Of a DNA stretch of 64,000 nucleotides, positions 9,275-17,846 are shown piece after piece. Location: the NCBI GenBank assembly GCA_017983615.1, contig JAGOBB010000010.1:1-64000 (forward strand). The letters are read 5' to 3'. Within the stretch, counting starts at the first letter, position 1; each line of letters begins with the position of its first letter. The notes under the pieces were generated by a model. The model was not told where the DNA came from, ran no database searches, and worked only from the letters and a program-made list of their open reading frames with translations. Position numbers and translations under genes: made by a program. This DNA is from Azonexus sp. (GTDB taxonomy: Bacteria > Pseudomonadota > Gammaproteobacteria > Burkholderiales > Rhodocyclaceae).

Positions 9275-9739
9275 GGTCGTTCTCCGTTGATGCTGTTTGT
9301 GCCGAATTGCCGCGATTATCGCAGTTTTTGCGCCAATGCCTCGCACCGCCGAAGCAGATGATTTCGCGCCACTGCAACCGCAGGATTTCAGATGCCAGAA
9401 CCCGCCAGCGCGCGGAATGACAGTCAGGTTGGCAAAGTTGGGTGGCGGTGATTGGCGAGCGGGCTGGACTTGATGAGTCAGCAGTTCCGCAGTAAACAGG
9501 TGACTTGGGGTAACAATCGGCCAGGAGCGGTCAGCCAAGAGAGTCCTCCATAGCGGACATTGGCCCTCTCCGCATGGTCGGTATTAAAAGGAGACCTGTG
9601 TTCGACAATCTCGATGTCATTCAGCGGTTCAGGATCGCTTCAGCCGTATTAGTATTCTTTCATTGGCAATCACCCAGACGTTTCTGCGTCTAAATAGCCG
9701 CGGAGCATCGGGGATTTTGACGATTCAAAGGACTCACCA
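9275..9739. other. Gene-free stretch at the left edge of the accessory patch
   Basis: No frame here has convincing coding character. Composition shifts from the GC-rich chromosome to more A/T-rich sequence from about 9540 onwards. It must hold the promoter of the yffB operon and probably that of the orphan gene at 9740, but no clear -35/-10 pair stands out. Confidence 0.5.
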
Positions 9740-10309
9740 ATGAATATATTCGGGGGCACTGTTCCTGTCTTGTTAGCTGGTTTGTGGCCATCTAAGCAAG
9801 AGCAACCTGAAAGCGGCACACGTGTTGTAATTATCGAAAAGGAGGGCGGTCCAGTTCTACTCGAAGGATTTTCAAGCCCATTAGGTGAGTTCCGCGGCCA
9901 AATTTCAACAAGCTGGGTCGGCAAAAAAGTTCTCGTTGTGGTTCGAGAGCCAGGATTCAAGTACAACTACTTCAACCCTGTTCGCGTCGAGCGTTGGGGC
10001 CTCTTTCTAGCCATTCTTCAGGAAAAGGATTGCGCCTATAACGGCTCAACAGGTGCGAAATCAATTGACCCGTCTGGTTGGGAAAAATGGAATTCCACCC
10101 AGGAGCACATTAGGGCGTCAGAAAAAGTGCATACAGCAGTTCGACGTGCCAAGATCACCTGGCCCCTTCGACCGTTTGGATTCGCTGTTGCAGTGCTAGG
10201 CGGGGTCGCTGGTTTCTTCGTTAATCCGGTAATTGGTTTCATCATTGGGATCGCCTCATACATTGGAACAGAGCTACTAGCTCAATTTCTGCTCAATCGA
10301 GGCTATTGA
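9740..10309 (+). CDS. Orphan protein with C-terminal membrane helices
   Basis: A 189-residue protein of no family I recognise. Residues 1-125 look soluble and beta-rich (VVIIEKEGGPVLLEGF, KKVLVVVREPG). Residues about 145-185 form two membrane helices (FGFAVAVLGGVAGFFV and IGFIIGIASYIG), so it is probably tail-anchored in the inner membrane. Base composition is clearly more A/T-rich than in flanking genes and codon choice is mixed, which suggests acquisition by transfer. It lies directly left of an IS1182-family element. Coding nature is moderately sure; function is unknown. Confidence 0.65.
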   Translation: MNIFGGTVPVLLAGLWPSKQEQPESGTRVVIIEKEGGPVLLEGFSSPLGEFRGQISTSWVGKKVLVVVREPGFKYNYFNPVRVERWGLFLAILQEKDCAYNGSTGAKSIDPSGWEKWNSTQEHIRASEKVHTAVRRAKITWPLRPFGFAVAVLGGVAGFFVNPVIGFIIGIASYIGTELLAQFLLNRGY

Positions 10310-10391
10310 TTGCCGCTGCATTCGAATAAAGGCTATGCCCATCCCACCGGACTAGCGCGAAACCCCGCGCAGTCAGGTAATTTTATTGGTT

Positions 10392-10406
10392 GACGCTGTA
10401 GAAAAA
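10392..10406 (+). repeat. Left inverted repeat of the IS1182-family element
   Basis: GACGCTGTAGAAAAA; exact inverted match to 12162-12176. Confidence 0.85.
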
Positions 10407-10434
10407 CCCTTTTCCGACCTGAATTTCGGCCAAG

Positions 10435-10463
10435 AAATGGCGCAGGTTTTGTCTGCGCCATTT
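10435..10463 (-). terminator. Terminator downstream of the transposase, inside the IS
   Basis: Eleven-base perfect stem (aaatggcgcag / ctgcgccattt) with a seven-base loop, flanked by T on the plus side and A on the other, so it could act in both directions. On the minus strand it follows the transposase stop and the dispersed element. Confidence 0.75.
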
Positions 10464-10501
10464 TTCATTTTCATGCCTTTTTTCCGGCCGACCGTAGCAT
10501 T
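10461..10501 (-). repeat. Dispersed 40-bp element, copy C, inside the IS
   Basis: Core AATGCTACGGTC on the minus strand (10490-10501), GG, four bases, AAAAAA (10478-10483), then a second A/T tract fused to the terminator stem. Order relative to the transposase is stop, core, A-tract, terminator, the same as copies A and D behind chromosomal genes. Confidence 0.9.
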
Positions 10502-10555
10502 CCCGATTCGGGTTGCTCAGCCTGCTTTGGCGGCTGGGGGATTGCCCCTTCTTCT

Positions 10556-12082
10556 CTACTGCCCGAACCCGTGATGCGCCAGTTTCTCGATGTTGTGCAC
10601 CAGGCAGTACAGCTTCCATTGCGTATCGACCTTCTTCCGCCCGCGTAGCGTGAACCGATCCAGCCGTTTGTTGTGGCGCAGATTGCCGAAGACCGGTTCG
10701 ACTGTGGCAAAGCGTCGTCCGTAACGGGCTCGGCCTTCTTCGCTGTCGATGACCCGCTTCATCCGGTCGGTGTGGCTTTCTTCGGTGGCATTGGCTTTGC
10801 CGCGAAAGAAGGCGACTTGCCGGACTTTCGTCTTCCCCGGTGTGCGCAGGCATTTGTCCCGTTGTTCGCAGGGCAGGCAGTCGCGTAGCGTGCCGCTGTA
10901 TTTGGTGGCGAGGTGGCCGTTGTGGATGCAGTTCGTGCCGTTGCGGTAGAGCGGCTTGCCGGCCGGACAGGTACAAACGCCAGTTTCCGGATCGAGCGTA
11001 AAGTCCTGCGGTCGGTAACGCCTGGCGGCTTTCTTCGGATGCGCCTTGTCGTAGAGGGGATCAGGCTTCTGTTTGTGTTTGCCCTGATCCTTGAAGCGTT
11101 CGTCGCGCTGGCGCATGCCGTTGTCGGCAATCAAGGCGTTGATCTGCTTTTCGGCCAGGGCTTTGAGGTTGCTTTCGGAGTGGTAGCCGGCGTCGGCGGT
11201 GTAGAGGGTGTTCGGAGTGGCTTGCGCTTGGCTGGCGCGGATGACGGGCAAGAGCAGTTCCTGTTCCGAGCCGGTGCCGTGGGCCTGGGCTTCGATGATG
11301 ATCTGGTGCTTAGCATCGACTGCGGCGACACCGGTGTAGCCCTGGATGACGCCTTTGCCGGTGGCCATCTTGGCACTCTCCGGGTCGGTGCGGTTGCTTT
11401 TGCGGAGGGTACCTTTGCTGCCCTTTCTGTCTTCCGGGTGGGCAGTCAGCCATTGGCGCAGTTGGGCTGCTTCCCGACTTAGGCTTTCGGCGCGTTGCCG
11501 GGCTTTCTCGACGAGGTCGGACTCAGCTGGCAGGCGGTCGTTCTCGCGGTGGCGGGCCAGCATCTTCTGGGCGGCGGCTTCGAGCTTGTCGGCTTGATGG
11601 GCGAAGTCAGCCCGCGTGCCACTCTTGGCTTTGGAGGCGTTGCCGGGCAGCTTGACCCCATCGATGGCGAACATTTCCCGGCCGATCAGGCCTTGCCGGT
11701 CGCAGAGGTAAAGCACTTGGGCAAAGAGTTGGGCGACCTCCTCGTCGAGACTGGAAACGAAGGCGGCCAGCGTGGTGAAATGGGGGGCGCTATCGCCGCT
11801 GAGGGCGATGAAGGTGACGTGCTCGCGGCACAGCCGCTCGATGCCCCGGCTGCTGACGACGCCCTGGGCGTAGGCACAGAGGATGACCTTGAGCAGCATC
11901 CCCGGCGGATAGGCGCTGGCGCCGTTCTGATCGTTGCGGTAGCGGATTTCGAAGCGGGAAAGGTCGAATTCGTGGTCGAGCAGGTGATGTACGGCATGCT
12001 CGAAACTGCCCGGCAGGAGCTGCTTCTCCAGATCTACCGCCAGGAACCGCGGGCTGGTGTCGATTGCTTTGTAGCGGGCCAT
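10556..12082 (-). CDS. tnpA: IS1182-family transposase
   Basis: Full-length 508-residue DDE transposase. The N-terminal DUF772-like part includes RNDQNGASAYPPGMLLKVIL; the catalytic acidic residues are likely in FAIDGVKLPGNASKAKSG, the YTADAGYHSE motif and EPVFGNLRHNK near the C-terminus. A cysteine-bearing insert (CTCPAGKPLY, CLPCEQRDKC) matches this family. No frameshift or stop interrupts it. It lies wholly between the inverted repeats. Confidence 0.93.
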   Translation of the reverse strand: MARYKAIDTSPRFLAVDLEKQLLPGSFEHAVHHLLDHEFDLSRFEIRYRNDQNGASAYPPGMLLKVILCAYAQGVVSSRGIERLCREHVTFIALSGDSAPHFTTLAAFVSSLDEEVAQLFAQVLYLCDRQGLIGREMFAIDGVKLPGNASKAKSGTRADFAHQADKLEAAAQKMLARHRENDRLPAESDLVEKARQRAESLSREAAQLRQWLTAHPEDRKGSKGTLRKSNRTDPESAKMATGKGVIQGYTGVAAVDAKHQIIIEAQAHGTGSEQELLLPVIRASQAQATPNTLYTADAGYHSESNLKALAEKQINALIADNGMRQRDERFKDQGKHKQKPDPLYDKAHPKKAARRYRPQDFTLDPETGVCTCPAGKPLYRNGTNCIHNGHLATKYSGTLRDCLPCEQRDKCLRTPGKTKVRQVAFFRGKANATEESHTDRMKRVIDSEEGRARYGRRFATVEPVFGNLRHNKRLDRFTLRGRKKVDTQWKLYCLVHNIEKLAHHGFGQ

Positions 12083-12161
12083 GGCGCCTCCCTGAGTTCA
12101 TCTTCAGGTTTGAACCTTGTTATTCCATATGGTTCACGGCACGATGACAGCATGAATACAC

Positions 12162-12176
12162 TTTTTCTACAGCGTC
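12162..12176 (-). repeat. Right inverted repeat of the IS1182-family element
   Basis: Read on the minus strand, GACGCTGTAGAAAAA; exact match to the left end. GTT follows on both outer sides. Confidence 0.85.
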
Positions 12177-12224
12177 GTTAGGCTACACGGCTAACGTTCC
12201 ATGATGTGTTGAAAGGTTTTCGCA

Positions 12225-12671
12225 GTGGTACGAAAAACTGAAATCGAAGCTGTCGATCGAAAATGGTGTCGCGACCTTGAGCGAAAAGAGCTCTTCCTAT
12301 GCAATGCCTCGCGGCTATCGCGCTTTCGTATGCGATTTCTCGGAGGGCACACCAAAGTCGAGCACCTCTATCGTTGGCTTCAGGACTGGTTGGCTACGCA
12401 AGAGGGCATCATATTGTCGAACGGGGTCATTCGAGATTCAATTCACGTGCATGGTGTTCCCCGAAAATATCAGTTGGTAGGCGATTGGTCGATTCGGGAA
12501 TCTGATCTTCCGTTCTTGAGCCATGGTCCACTTGTTTCTGCGGATGGCAAAACAATTCTTGTGTCCGCGTATTCGATTCGAGAGAGAGTTGTCACGTGGC
12601 TCAAGGTATTGGCGGCTATCGTGGGCTTGGTTGTTGCCATCTACAAAGCAATTCTGGTTTTGCTGCAATGA
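12225..12671 (+). CDS. Orphan protein with one C-terminal membrane helix
   Basis: A 148-residue protein with a GTG start. Residues 1-115 are soluble and mixed (EHLYRWLQDWLATQEG; DSIHVHGVPRKYQLVGDWSI), and 120-147 form one hydrophobic helix (WLKVLAAIVGLVVAIYKAIL), suggesting an inner-membrane tail anchor. I recognise no family. It is A/T-rich like the orphan gene at 9740 on the other side of the IS, and the two share the plan of soluble head plus C-terminal anchor but no visible sequence similarity. The start is uncertain. Confidence 0.55.
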   Translation: MVRKTEIEAVDRKWCRDLERKELFLCNASRLSRFRMRFLGGHTKVEHLYRWLQDWLATQEGIILSNGVIRDSIHVHGVPRKYQLVGDWSIRESDLPFLSHGPLVSADGKTILVSAYSIRERVVTWLKVLAAIVGLVVAIYKAILVLLQ

Positions 12672-12831
12672 TCACCCCAGAATGCAAATGGGCACTGCTG
12701 AATCCCCGTCAAGGGGACTGCCCTATGACCAGTCCTTTTGGTCGAACGTTTCTGAAGGTCCACTTCTCCGAGTTAACAACTTCCGCTTTGGGCACAAAGC
12801 AGTAGCGGCCGAATAGCCCTCGCGATCACCG

Positions 12832-12871
12832 AAAATCAAAAAAGCGGCCTTGCAGCCGCTTTTTTGATTTT
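12832..12871 (-). terminator. Perfect 17-bp-stem terminator downstream of tex
   Basis: Left arm 12832-12848 and right arm 12855-12871 are exact reverse complements (core GCGGC/GCCGC with A6 and T6 outside), loop of six bases. It can work in both directions, ending tex on the minus strand and any transcript leaving the accessory patch. It shares its outer A/T bases with element copy D. Confidence 0.93.
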
Positions 12872-12900
12872 GGCCGTTTTTTCGGGCCGACCGTAGCATT
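12861..12900 (-). repeat. Dispersed 40-bp element, copy D
   Basis: Minus-strand core AATGCTACGGTC at 12889-12900 touches the tex stop codon, then GG, four bases, AAAAAA (12877-12882), five bases and the A/T tract that is also the terminator arm. Confidence 0.92.
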
Positions 12901-15218
12901 TACTTCCGCAGCTTGGCGAAGGCCGCTGCCATGGCGTTGCCGGACGGGGCCGGGCTGCTGCTGCGTGGTTGTGGGCGTTGCTGGCCGCCGCGATTGGCTG
13001 GGGCGCTGTCGGGGCGTTTGCCTTGGGTGGGCTCGTCGCCCATGCGCATGGTCAGGGCGATGCGCTGGCGTTGCAGGTCGACTTCCAGCACCTTCACCTT
13101 GACCACCTGGCCGGCCTTGACGACGTCGTGCGGGTCCTTGACGAAGGTATTGGACAGCGCCGAGACGTGCACCAGCCCGTCCTGGTGGACGCCGATGTCG
13201 ACGAAGGCGCCGAAGGCGGCGACGTTGGTGACGACGCCTTCGAGGATCATGCCGGGTCGCAGGTCGCCAACCTTCTCGACGCCGTCGGCGAAGGTTGCTG
13301 TCTTGAACTCGGGGCGCGGATCGCGGCCGGGTTTTTCCAGTTCCTTGAAGATGTCCTGGACGGTCGGCAGGCCGAAGCGTTCGTCGGTGTATTTGCTGGC
13401 GTTCAGGCCTTTCAGGGCACGGCTGTCGCCGAGGATTTCCTTGATCGGCTTCTTGAGGTCGACGATGATTTTTTCGACCACCGGGTAGGCTTCCGGGTGC
13501 ACCGAGGAGGCGTCGAGCGGGTTGTCGCCGTTCGGCACACGCAGGAAGCCGGCTGCCTGTTCGAAAGTCTTGTCGCCGAGGCGCGGCACCTTCTTCAGGT
13601 CGTCGCGCGAGCGGAAGGCGCCGTGGGCGTCGCGGTAGCCGACGATGTTGCTGGCCAGGCCGGCATTGAGGCCGGAAATGCGGGTGAGCAGCGGCACCGA
13701 GGCGGTGTTCACGTCGACGCCGACGGCGTTGACGCAGTCCTCGACGACGGCATCGAGATTGCGCGCCAGCTTGGTTTGCGAGACGTCGTGCTGGTACTGG
13801 CCGACGCCGATCGATTTGGGCTCAATCTTGACCAGTTCGGCCAGCGGGTCCTGAAGGCGGCGGGCAATCGAGACGGCGCCACGGATCGAGACGTCGAGGT
13901 CGGGGAATTCCTTGGCAGCCAGTTCGGAAGCCGAATAGACCGAAGCGCCGGCCTCGGAAACGACGATCTTCTGCAGCCGCGCTTCCGGGTAGCGCTTCAT
14001 GACGTCCTGGACCAGCTTGTCGGTTTCGCGGCTGGCCGTGCCGTTGCCGATGGCGACCAGACTGACCTGGTGCTTCGAAGCGAGGCGGGCGATGGTCGAC
14101 ATGCTGCCGTCCCAGTCGCAGCGCGGCTCGTGCGGGTAGATGGTGGCGGTGTCGAGCAGCTTGCCGGTGGCGTCGACGACGGCGATCTTGCAGCCGGTGC
14201 GGATGCCGGGGTCGACGCCCATGGTGACGTGCTGGCCGGCCGGGGCGGCGAGCAGCAGGTCCTTCAGGTTCTTGCCGAAGATGCGGATGGCTTCTTCTTC
14301 GGCGCGCTCGCGCAGCTCATTCATCAGTTCAAGTTCGAGGTGGGTGAAGACCTTGATTTTCCAGGTCCAGCGCACGGTGTCGGCGAGCCATTTGTCGGCC
14401 GGGCGATTCTGCGGCTTGATGCCGAAACGGACGGCGATGCGCTGCTCGCAGGGATTTTGCGTGCCGGGCTTGATGGCCTCTGGGTCGAGTTCGGAATCGA
14501 GGACCAGCGAAACCTGCAGCATGCCTTCGTTACGGCCGCGGAGCAGGGCCAGGGCGCGGTGCGAGGGCATGGTCGCAATCGGCTCGGCGAAGTCGAACCA
14601 GTCGCGGAACTTGGCGCCTTCGGTTTCCTTGCCTTCGACGACGGTGGAGCGAACGTGGCCGTGCTCGCTGAGATAGGCGCGCAGGCCGCCGAGCAGTTCG
14701 GCGTCTTCGGCGAACTTTTCCATCAGGATCTGGCGGGCGCCGTCGAGGACGGCCTTGGCGTCGGCAAAGCCGGCTTCGGCGTTGAGGTATTTCTCGGCTT
14801 CGTCGTCCGGCGTCAGCTCGGGGTTTTCCAGCAGCGCCAGGGCCAGCGGCTCGATGCCGGCTTCGCGGGCGATCTGCGCCTTGGTGCGGCGTTTCTGCTT
14901 GTAGGGGAGGTAAAGGTCTTCGAGGCGCTGCTTGGTTTCAGCATCGCTGATCTCGGCCTTCAGTTCGGGCGTCAGCTTGCCCTGTTCGTCGATGCTGGCC
15001 AGGATGGCGGTACGCCGCTCTTCGAGGTCGCGCAGGTAGGTCAGGCGTTCTTCCAGATTGCGCAGCTGGGTGTCGTCCAGGCCGTCGGTCGCCTCCTTGC
15101 GGTAGCGCGAAATGAAGGGCACCGTGGCGCCTTCGTCGAGCAGGGCGATGGCGGCGTTGACTTGGGCCGGGCGGACGCCGAGTTCGGCGGCAATGCGGTG
15201 TTCGATGGGTGGCAGCAT
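12900..15218 (-). CDS. tex: Tex family RNA-binding transcription accessory protein
   Basis: A 772-residue Tex protein, implicated in transcription and RNA handling in the cytoplasm. Domains in order: N-terminal Tex helical region starting [13 protein letters not shown], a YqgF-like RNase fold ([19 protein letters not shown]), a helix-hairpin-helix region ([15 protein letters not shown]), and a C-terminal S1 RNA-binding domain ([19 protein letters not shown]) followed by a Gly/Pro/Gln-rich tail. The ATG at 15218 matches the family start; the frame is open a little further upstream but begins in non-conserved sequence. It is divergent from fliW. Confidence 0.96.
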   Translation of the reverse strand: MLPPIEHRIAAELGVRPAQVNAAIALLDEGATVPFISRYRKEATDGLDDTQLRNLEERLTYLRDLEERRTAILASIDEQGKLTPELKAEISDAETKQRLEDLYLPYKQKRRTKAQIAREAGIEPLALALLENPELTPDDEAEKYLNAEAGFADAKAVLDGARQILMEKFAEDAELLGGLRAYLSEHGHVRSTVVEGKETEGAKFRDWFDFAEPIATMPSHRALALLRGRNEGMLQVSLVLDSELDPEAIKPGTQNPCEQRIAVRFGIKPQNRPADKWLADTVRWTWKIKVFTHLELELMNELRERAEEEAIRIFGKNLKDLLLAAPAGQHVTMGVDPGIRTGCKIAVVDATGKLLDTATIYPHEPRCDWDGSMSTIARLASKHQVSLVAIGNGTASRETDKLVQDVMKRYPEARLQKIVVSEAGASVYSASELAAKEFPDLDVSIRGAVSIARRLQDPLAELVKIEPKSIGVGQYQHDVSQTKLARNLDAVVEDCVNAVGVDVNTASVPLLTRISGLNAGLASNIVGYRDAHGAFRSRDDLKKVPRLGDKTFEQAAGFLRVPNGDNPLDASSVHPEAYPVVEKIIVDLKKPIKEILGDSRALKGLNASKYTDERFGLPTVQDIFKELEKPGRDPRPEFKTATFADGVEKVGDLRPGMILEGVVTNVAAFGAFVDIGVHQDGLVHVSALSNTFVKDPHDVVKAGQVVKVKVLEVDLQRQRIALTMRMGDEPTQGKRPDSAPANRGGQQRPQPRSSSPAPSGNAMAAAFAKLRK

Positions 15219-15337
15219 GGGTGTGGCAGTGCAGCAAAAAAGGGGGTGCACTATGCGCAATCCGCCCGGAAAATACAACCGCGCCGGCATGGTGTAGGAT
15301 GCCGCCAGGCAGTATTCCATTTGAGAGGAGAAGAATA

Positions 15338-15781
15338 ATGAAGGTAGACACCTATTTGTTTGGTTCCGTCGAAGTCAGCCCGGAAAAGGTCATCGCTTTT
15401 CCCAATGGTCTGGTCGGTTTTGAGGACAGCAAGCGTTTCATGCTGGCGCACGAAGAGGGCGCCGAGCATCCGACCAGTTTCACGCTGCAGTCGCTGGACG
15501 ATCCGAATCTGGCCTTCCAGATCGCCGATCCGAGCAGCCTCGGCTTCAACTACGAACTGGCCCTGACCGATGCCGAAAACGCCCTGCTGCAGTCCCCAGC
15601 GCCGGAAGACGTGGCCGTGATGCAGGTGCTGTTCAAGAAGGAAGAGGACGGCAAGGCCTCGATCACGCCCAACCTGCGCGCACCGCTGGTCATCAACACC
15701 AAGGCCCGCGTCGGCCTGCAGAAGATCATGGAAACGATGCTGCCGAACATCACGCTGTCCAATCTGGTCAGCGCGGTCTAG
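15338..15781 (+). CDS. fliW: Flagellar assembly factor FliW
   Basis: FliW is a 147-residue cytosolic protein that binds flagellin and, in many bacteria, antagonises CsrA. The start [13 protein letters not shown], the [11 protein letters not shown] motif and the C-terminal [14 protein letters not shown] are typical. A gagaggag ribosome site precedes the ATG at 15338. Unusually, neither csrA nor flagellar genes are next to it; it is a single gene between tex (divergent) and a terminator. Confidence 0.93.
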   Translation: MKVDTYLFGSVEVSPEKVIAFPNGLVGFEDSKRFMLAHEEGAEHPTSFTLQSLDDPNLAFQIADPSSLGFNYELALTDAENALLQSPAPEDVAVMQVLFKKEEDGKASITPNLRAPLVINTKARVGLQKIMETMLPNITLSNLVSAV

Positions 15782-15806
15782 TCCAAAGCGCCCTTTCCGG
15801 GCGATT

Positions 15807-15840
15807 GAAAAGCCACCGTTATTTCGACGGTGGCTTTTTT
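15807..15840. terminator. Bidirectional terminator between fliW and the metalloprotease-like gene
   Basis: Stem aagccaccgt / acggtggctt with a short loop and T6 on the plus side, A-run on the other. The hairpin overlaps the last codons and stop of the convergent minus-strand gene. Confidence 0.85.
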
Positions 15841-16505
15841 GCGCCTGATGCTTCGCCCAGACGCTTCTTGATCTCGCCATCGCAGGCATTGGCGACGCGC
15901 TCGTATTCCTCGGCGGTGTCGATCAAGGCCTGGGCCGATTCGACCTTGACGATCTCCCGCTGGACGTAGGGCAGCCAGCGTTCGTCGAGTTCCTTTTGCA
16001 GTTGGGGCGCGATCTGGCCAGCCGGGGCACGCCAGGGCCTGTCGGTCACGAAACGGGCCGTCAGCGTCTCGGCCAGCGACTTCTCGATGCTGACCATGTG
16101 CTCCTGGTAGGTCTTCAGGTGGCGCATCTCGTGGTCGAGAATCTCCTTGTAGGCGCAGCTGCCTGGCGGGAATTCGCGGGCGACGTAAATGGTCACCGGG
16201 GTGAAGCCGAAGGTCAGCGTGATCTGCGGGCTGGCGCATTCCCAGCGCCCACTGCGGTCCATGTAAGACGGCGTTTTCGACAGGAACGAGGCGGTGGCAT
16301 TGCCGCGCGTGAGCCCGAGCACCTGCCGGCCCGGCTGCGCCAGTGCGGCGCCGATGTTATTGAGCGCCTTGTAGCTGTAGCCGGTGTTGTAGCTGATCTT
16401 CTCGTCGAGCCGTTTGACCGTGACCGAGGGCTTGGGCAACTCGTCGCACTCGTCGGCCAGGCAATGGCCGGCCAGCGCGAGCAGCAGCAGGCAGGAGAGA
16501 CGCAT
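15819..16505 (-). CDS. Exported protein with an HExxH metallopeptidase motif
   Basis: A 228-residue protein with a clear signal peptide (MRLSCLLLLALAGHCLADEC). Near the middle it carries ILDHEMRHLKTYQEH, an H-E-x-x-H zinc-peptidase motif, within a region with well-spaced cysteines (WECAS, GSCAY, NACDG) that could form disulfides in the periplasm. The C-terminal third is helical. I cannot name the family; a secreted Zn-dependent protease or a degenerate relative is inferred from the motif alone. The stop lies in the shared terminator with fliW. Confidence 0.7.
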   Translation of the reverse strand: MRLSCLLLLALAGHCLADECDELPKPSVTVKRLDEKISYNTGYSYKALNNIGAALAQPGRQVLGLTRGNATASFLSKTPSYMDRSGRWECASPQITLTFGFTPVTIYVAREFPPGSCAYKEILDHEMRHLKTYQEHMVSIEKSLAETLTARFVTDRPWRAPAGQIAPQLQKELDERWLPYVQREIVKVESAQALIDTAEEYERVANACDGEIKKRLGEASGAKKPPSK

Positions 16506-16519
16506 CGGCGGAGCGGGTG

Positions 16520-17041
16520 TTAGAGCGGTTCCAGCGTGTCGCGGTAGCGCCGGGCGTTGGCGACGTAGTGGTCGGCCGATTTTTGCAGCTTGGCGACATC
16601 CTCGTCGGAGAGTTCGCGGATGACCTTGCCGGGCGAGCCGACGATCAGCACGCGGTCCGGGAAGACCTTGCCTTCGGGGATCAGCGTGTTGGCACCGACG
16701 ATGCAGTTTTTGCCGATCACGGCGCGGTTGAGGATCACCGAGCCGATGCCGATCAGGCTGCCGTCGCCGACCGTGCAGCCGTGCAGCATGACCAGGTGGC
16801 CGACGGTGACGTTGGCGCCGATGTTCATCGGAATGCCTTCGTCGGTGTGCAGCACCGAGCCGTCCTGAATGTTGGTGTTGTCGCCGATGTGGATCGGGTC
16901 GTTGTCGCCGCGCAGCGTGGCGTTGAACCAGATCGAACTGTTGGCGCCGAGATGGATGTCGCCGATTACCGTGGCGTTGGGGGCGATCCAGGCGTTGGCG
17001 CCGAGTTGCGGCTGTTTGTCGCCGAGTTTGAACAGGGACAT
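16520..17041 (-). CDS. Gamma carbonic anhydrase family hexapeptide-repeat protein (YrdA-like)
   Basis: A 173-residue left-handed beta-helix protein with hexapeptide repeats ([41 protein letters not shown]). The three conserved metal-ligand histidines of gamma-CAs are at SVLHTD, VGHLV and LHGC. It is probably a trimeric metal enzyme; many YrdA-type members have weak or no CA activity. A gaggaaa ribosome site is present, and element copy E sits immediately upstream of it. A second, different gamma-CA paralogue is in the Zur locus at 62444. Confidence 0.9.
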   Translation of the reverse strand: MSLFKLGDKQPQLGANAWIAPNATVIGDIHLGANSSIWFNATLRGDNDPIHIGDNTNIQDGSVLHTDEGIPMNIGANVTVGHLVMLHGCTVGDGSLIGIGSVILNRAVIGKNCIVGANTLIPEGKVFPDRVLIVGSPGKVIRELSDEDVAKLQKSADHYVANARRYRDTLEPL

Positions 17042-17050
17042 GGTTTCCTC

Positions 17051-17091
17051 GATTTGAAAAATGGCCTTTTTTTGGCACTGACCGTAGCATT
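17051..17091 (-). repeat. Dispersed 40-bp element, copy E
   Basis: Minus-strand core AATGCTACGGTC (17080-17091) followed by AG rather than GG, then a seven-base A-run (17067-17073) and a second A/T tract ending next to the ribosome site of the gamma-CA gene. Confidence 0.85.
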
Positions 17092-17180
17092 CCCATCAAT
17101 GTTACCCTGAGCGCCTGTGAAATCATTGTTCACGCCCGCTCCCCGTGCCCAAGCGAGCCCGCTCGGCGTTGCAAATGCTC

Positions 17181-17200
17181 GCCATAGCCCGGGCTATGGC
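17181..17200. repeat. Perfect 20-bp palindrome in an intergenic REP-like segment
   Basis: GCCATAGCCC followed by its exact reverse complement. It lies in the 280-base gap between the gamma-CA gene and the gene at 17324, in a GC-rich stretch (about 17145-17290) with no coding support. It looks like a REP-type or cruciform-forming element, seen once in this window. Confidence 0.6.
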
Positions 17201-17323
17201 TGTGCTTTGCGCCTTGATCGTGCACGCTTGGACACGTTGCTCGGACGCGCCCAAAAAATTCACAGGCACTGAGCGCCGGCTGGGGGCAGCGACTGCGGGA
17301 ATTTCGACAGGGAGCACGGCAAC

Positions 17324-17761
17324 ATGAATTTTCGGCAAATCAAATCGTGGCAATGGGCGCTGCTCGTCATCGCCCTGCTGGTTGCACTCGACTGGGCCAT
17401 CCGCCGGCCGGACGCGTGGACGCGGGAACTCAACGACATCATTGCAACCAGGGCCAGCCAGAAGCTGAAGGACTACCCGTACCAGTTCCAGGTGTTGCGC
17501 GTCGAGGGCGGCACGGCGGTGATGTCCACGCCGCGCAATTTCGACTCGCCGGCCTTCCGGATGCTCGGCGTGCTTTACCCGGACATCAACGTCAAGGACG
17601 CCAACAACCCCGCCTTCATCGCCGTCGAGCGCCTGCTCGGCCAGGTCCAGGACGAAGCCAAGGACATCGTCCTCGCCCAGCCCGGCATCACCGACGTGCG
17701 CTGGGAACTGGACAAGGGCTGGCTGCGTCGCAAGGGCATTGAGGTGCCGGACAAGCCGTGA
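17324..17761 (+). CDS. Conserved hypothetical protein with N-terminal membrane anchor
   Basis: A 145-residue protein with an uncleaved N-terminal membrane helix (WALLVIALLVALDWAI) followed by a soluble domain of about 120 residues (PYQFQVLRVEGGTAVMSTPR; ERLLGQVQDEAKDIVL). It is probably anchored in the inner membrane facing the periplasm. I recognise no family. It is followed by a degenerate element copy and another small membrane protein gene on the same strand. Confidence 0.75.
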   Translation: MNFRQIKSWQWALLVIALLVALDWAIRRPDAWTRELNDIIATRASQKLKDYPYQFQVLRVEGGTAVMSTPRNFDSPAFRMLGVLYPDINVKDANNPAFIAVERLLGQVQDEAKDIVLAQPGITDVRWELDKGWLRRKGIEVPDKP

Positions 17762-17775
17762 GCCAACTCGGGAAC

Positions 17776-17816
17776 GATTTCGATTTTGGGCAATTTTTCG
17801 GGGTGACCGTCGGCAT
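17776..17816 (-). repeat. Dispersed element, copy F, degenerate core
   Basis: The A/T tracts and spacing match the other copies, but the core reads TGCCGACGGTC instead of TGCTACGGTC. It is probably a decayed or diverging copy between the genes at 17324 and 17847. Confidence 0.6.
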
Positions 17817-17846
17817 GATCGCCCGGCGCTTTGCACAGTGGGCGTA

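Larger units (their letters stand above)
10392..12176 (-). mobile_element. IS1182-family insertion sequence, apparently complete
   Basis: A 1785-base element bounded by perfect 15-base inverted repeats: GACGCTGTAGAAAAA at 10392-10406 and its reverse complement at 12162-12176. A three-base direct repeat GTT (10389-10391, 12177-12179) could be the target duplication, but is too short to be sure. It carries one full-length transposase gene on the minus strand, and downstream of that a terminator plus a copy of the dispersed chromosomal element. With intact ends and an unbroken transposase it may be mobile or only recently inserted. Confidence 0.87.

Noticed and set aside
9275-9538. N-terminal extension of the YffB-like protein
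   Set aside because: The ATG at 9274 has a good ribosome site and fits the family start; the upstream frame has no family similarity.
10383-12101. Additional proteins encoded in other frames of the IS
   Set aside because: They overlap the full-length transposase in other frames and show no family features.
12177-12197. Integron attC-like motif (GTTAGGC and ggctaac) beside the IS right end
   Set aside because: The partner core does not match the attC rule (RYYYAAC), there is no second cassette boundary, and no integrase is seen.
17145-17327. Small ORF in the REP-like segment
   Set aside because: Low-complexity Arg/Ala content, no ribosome site and a palindrome inside it.
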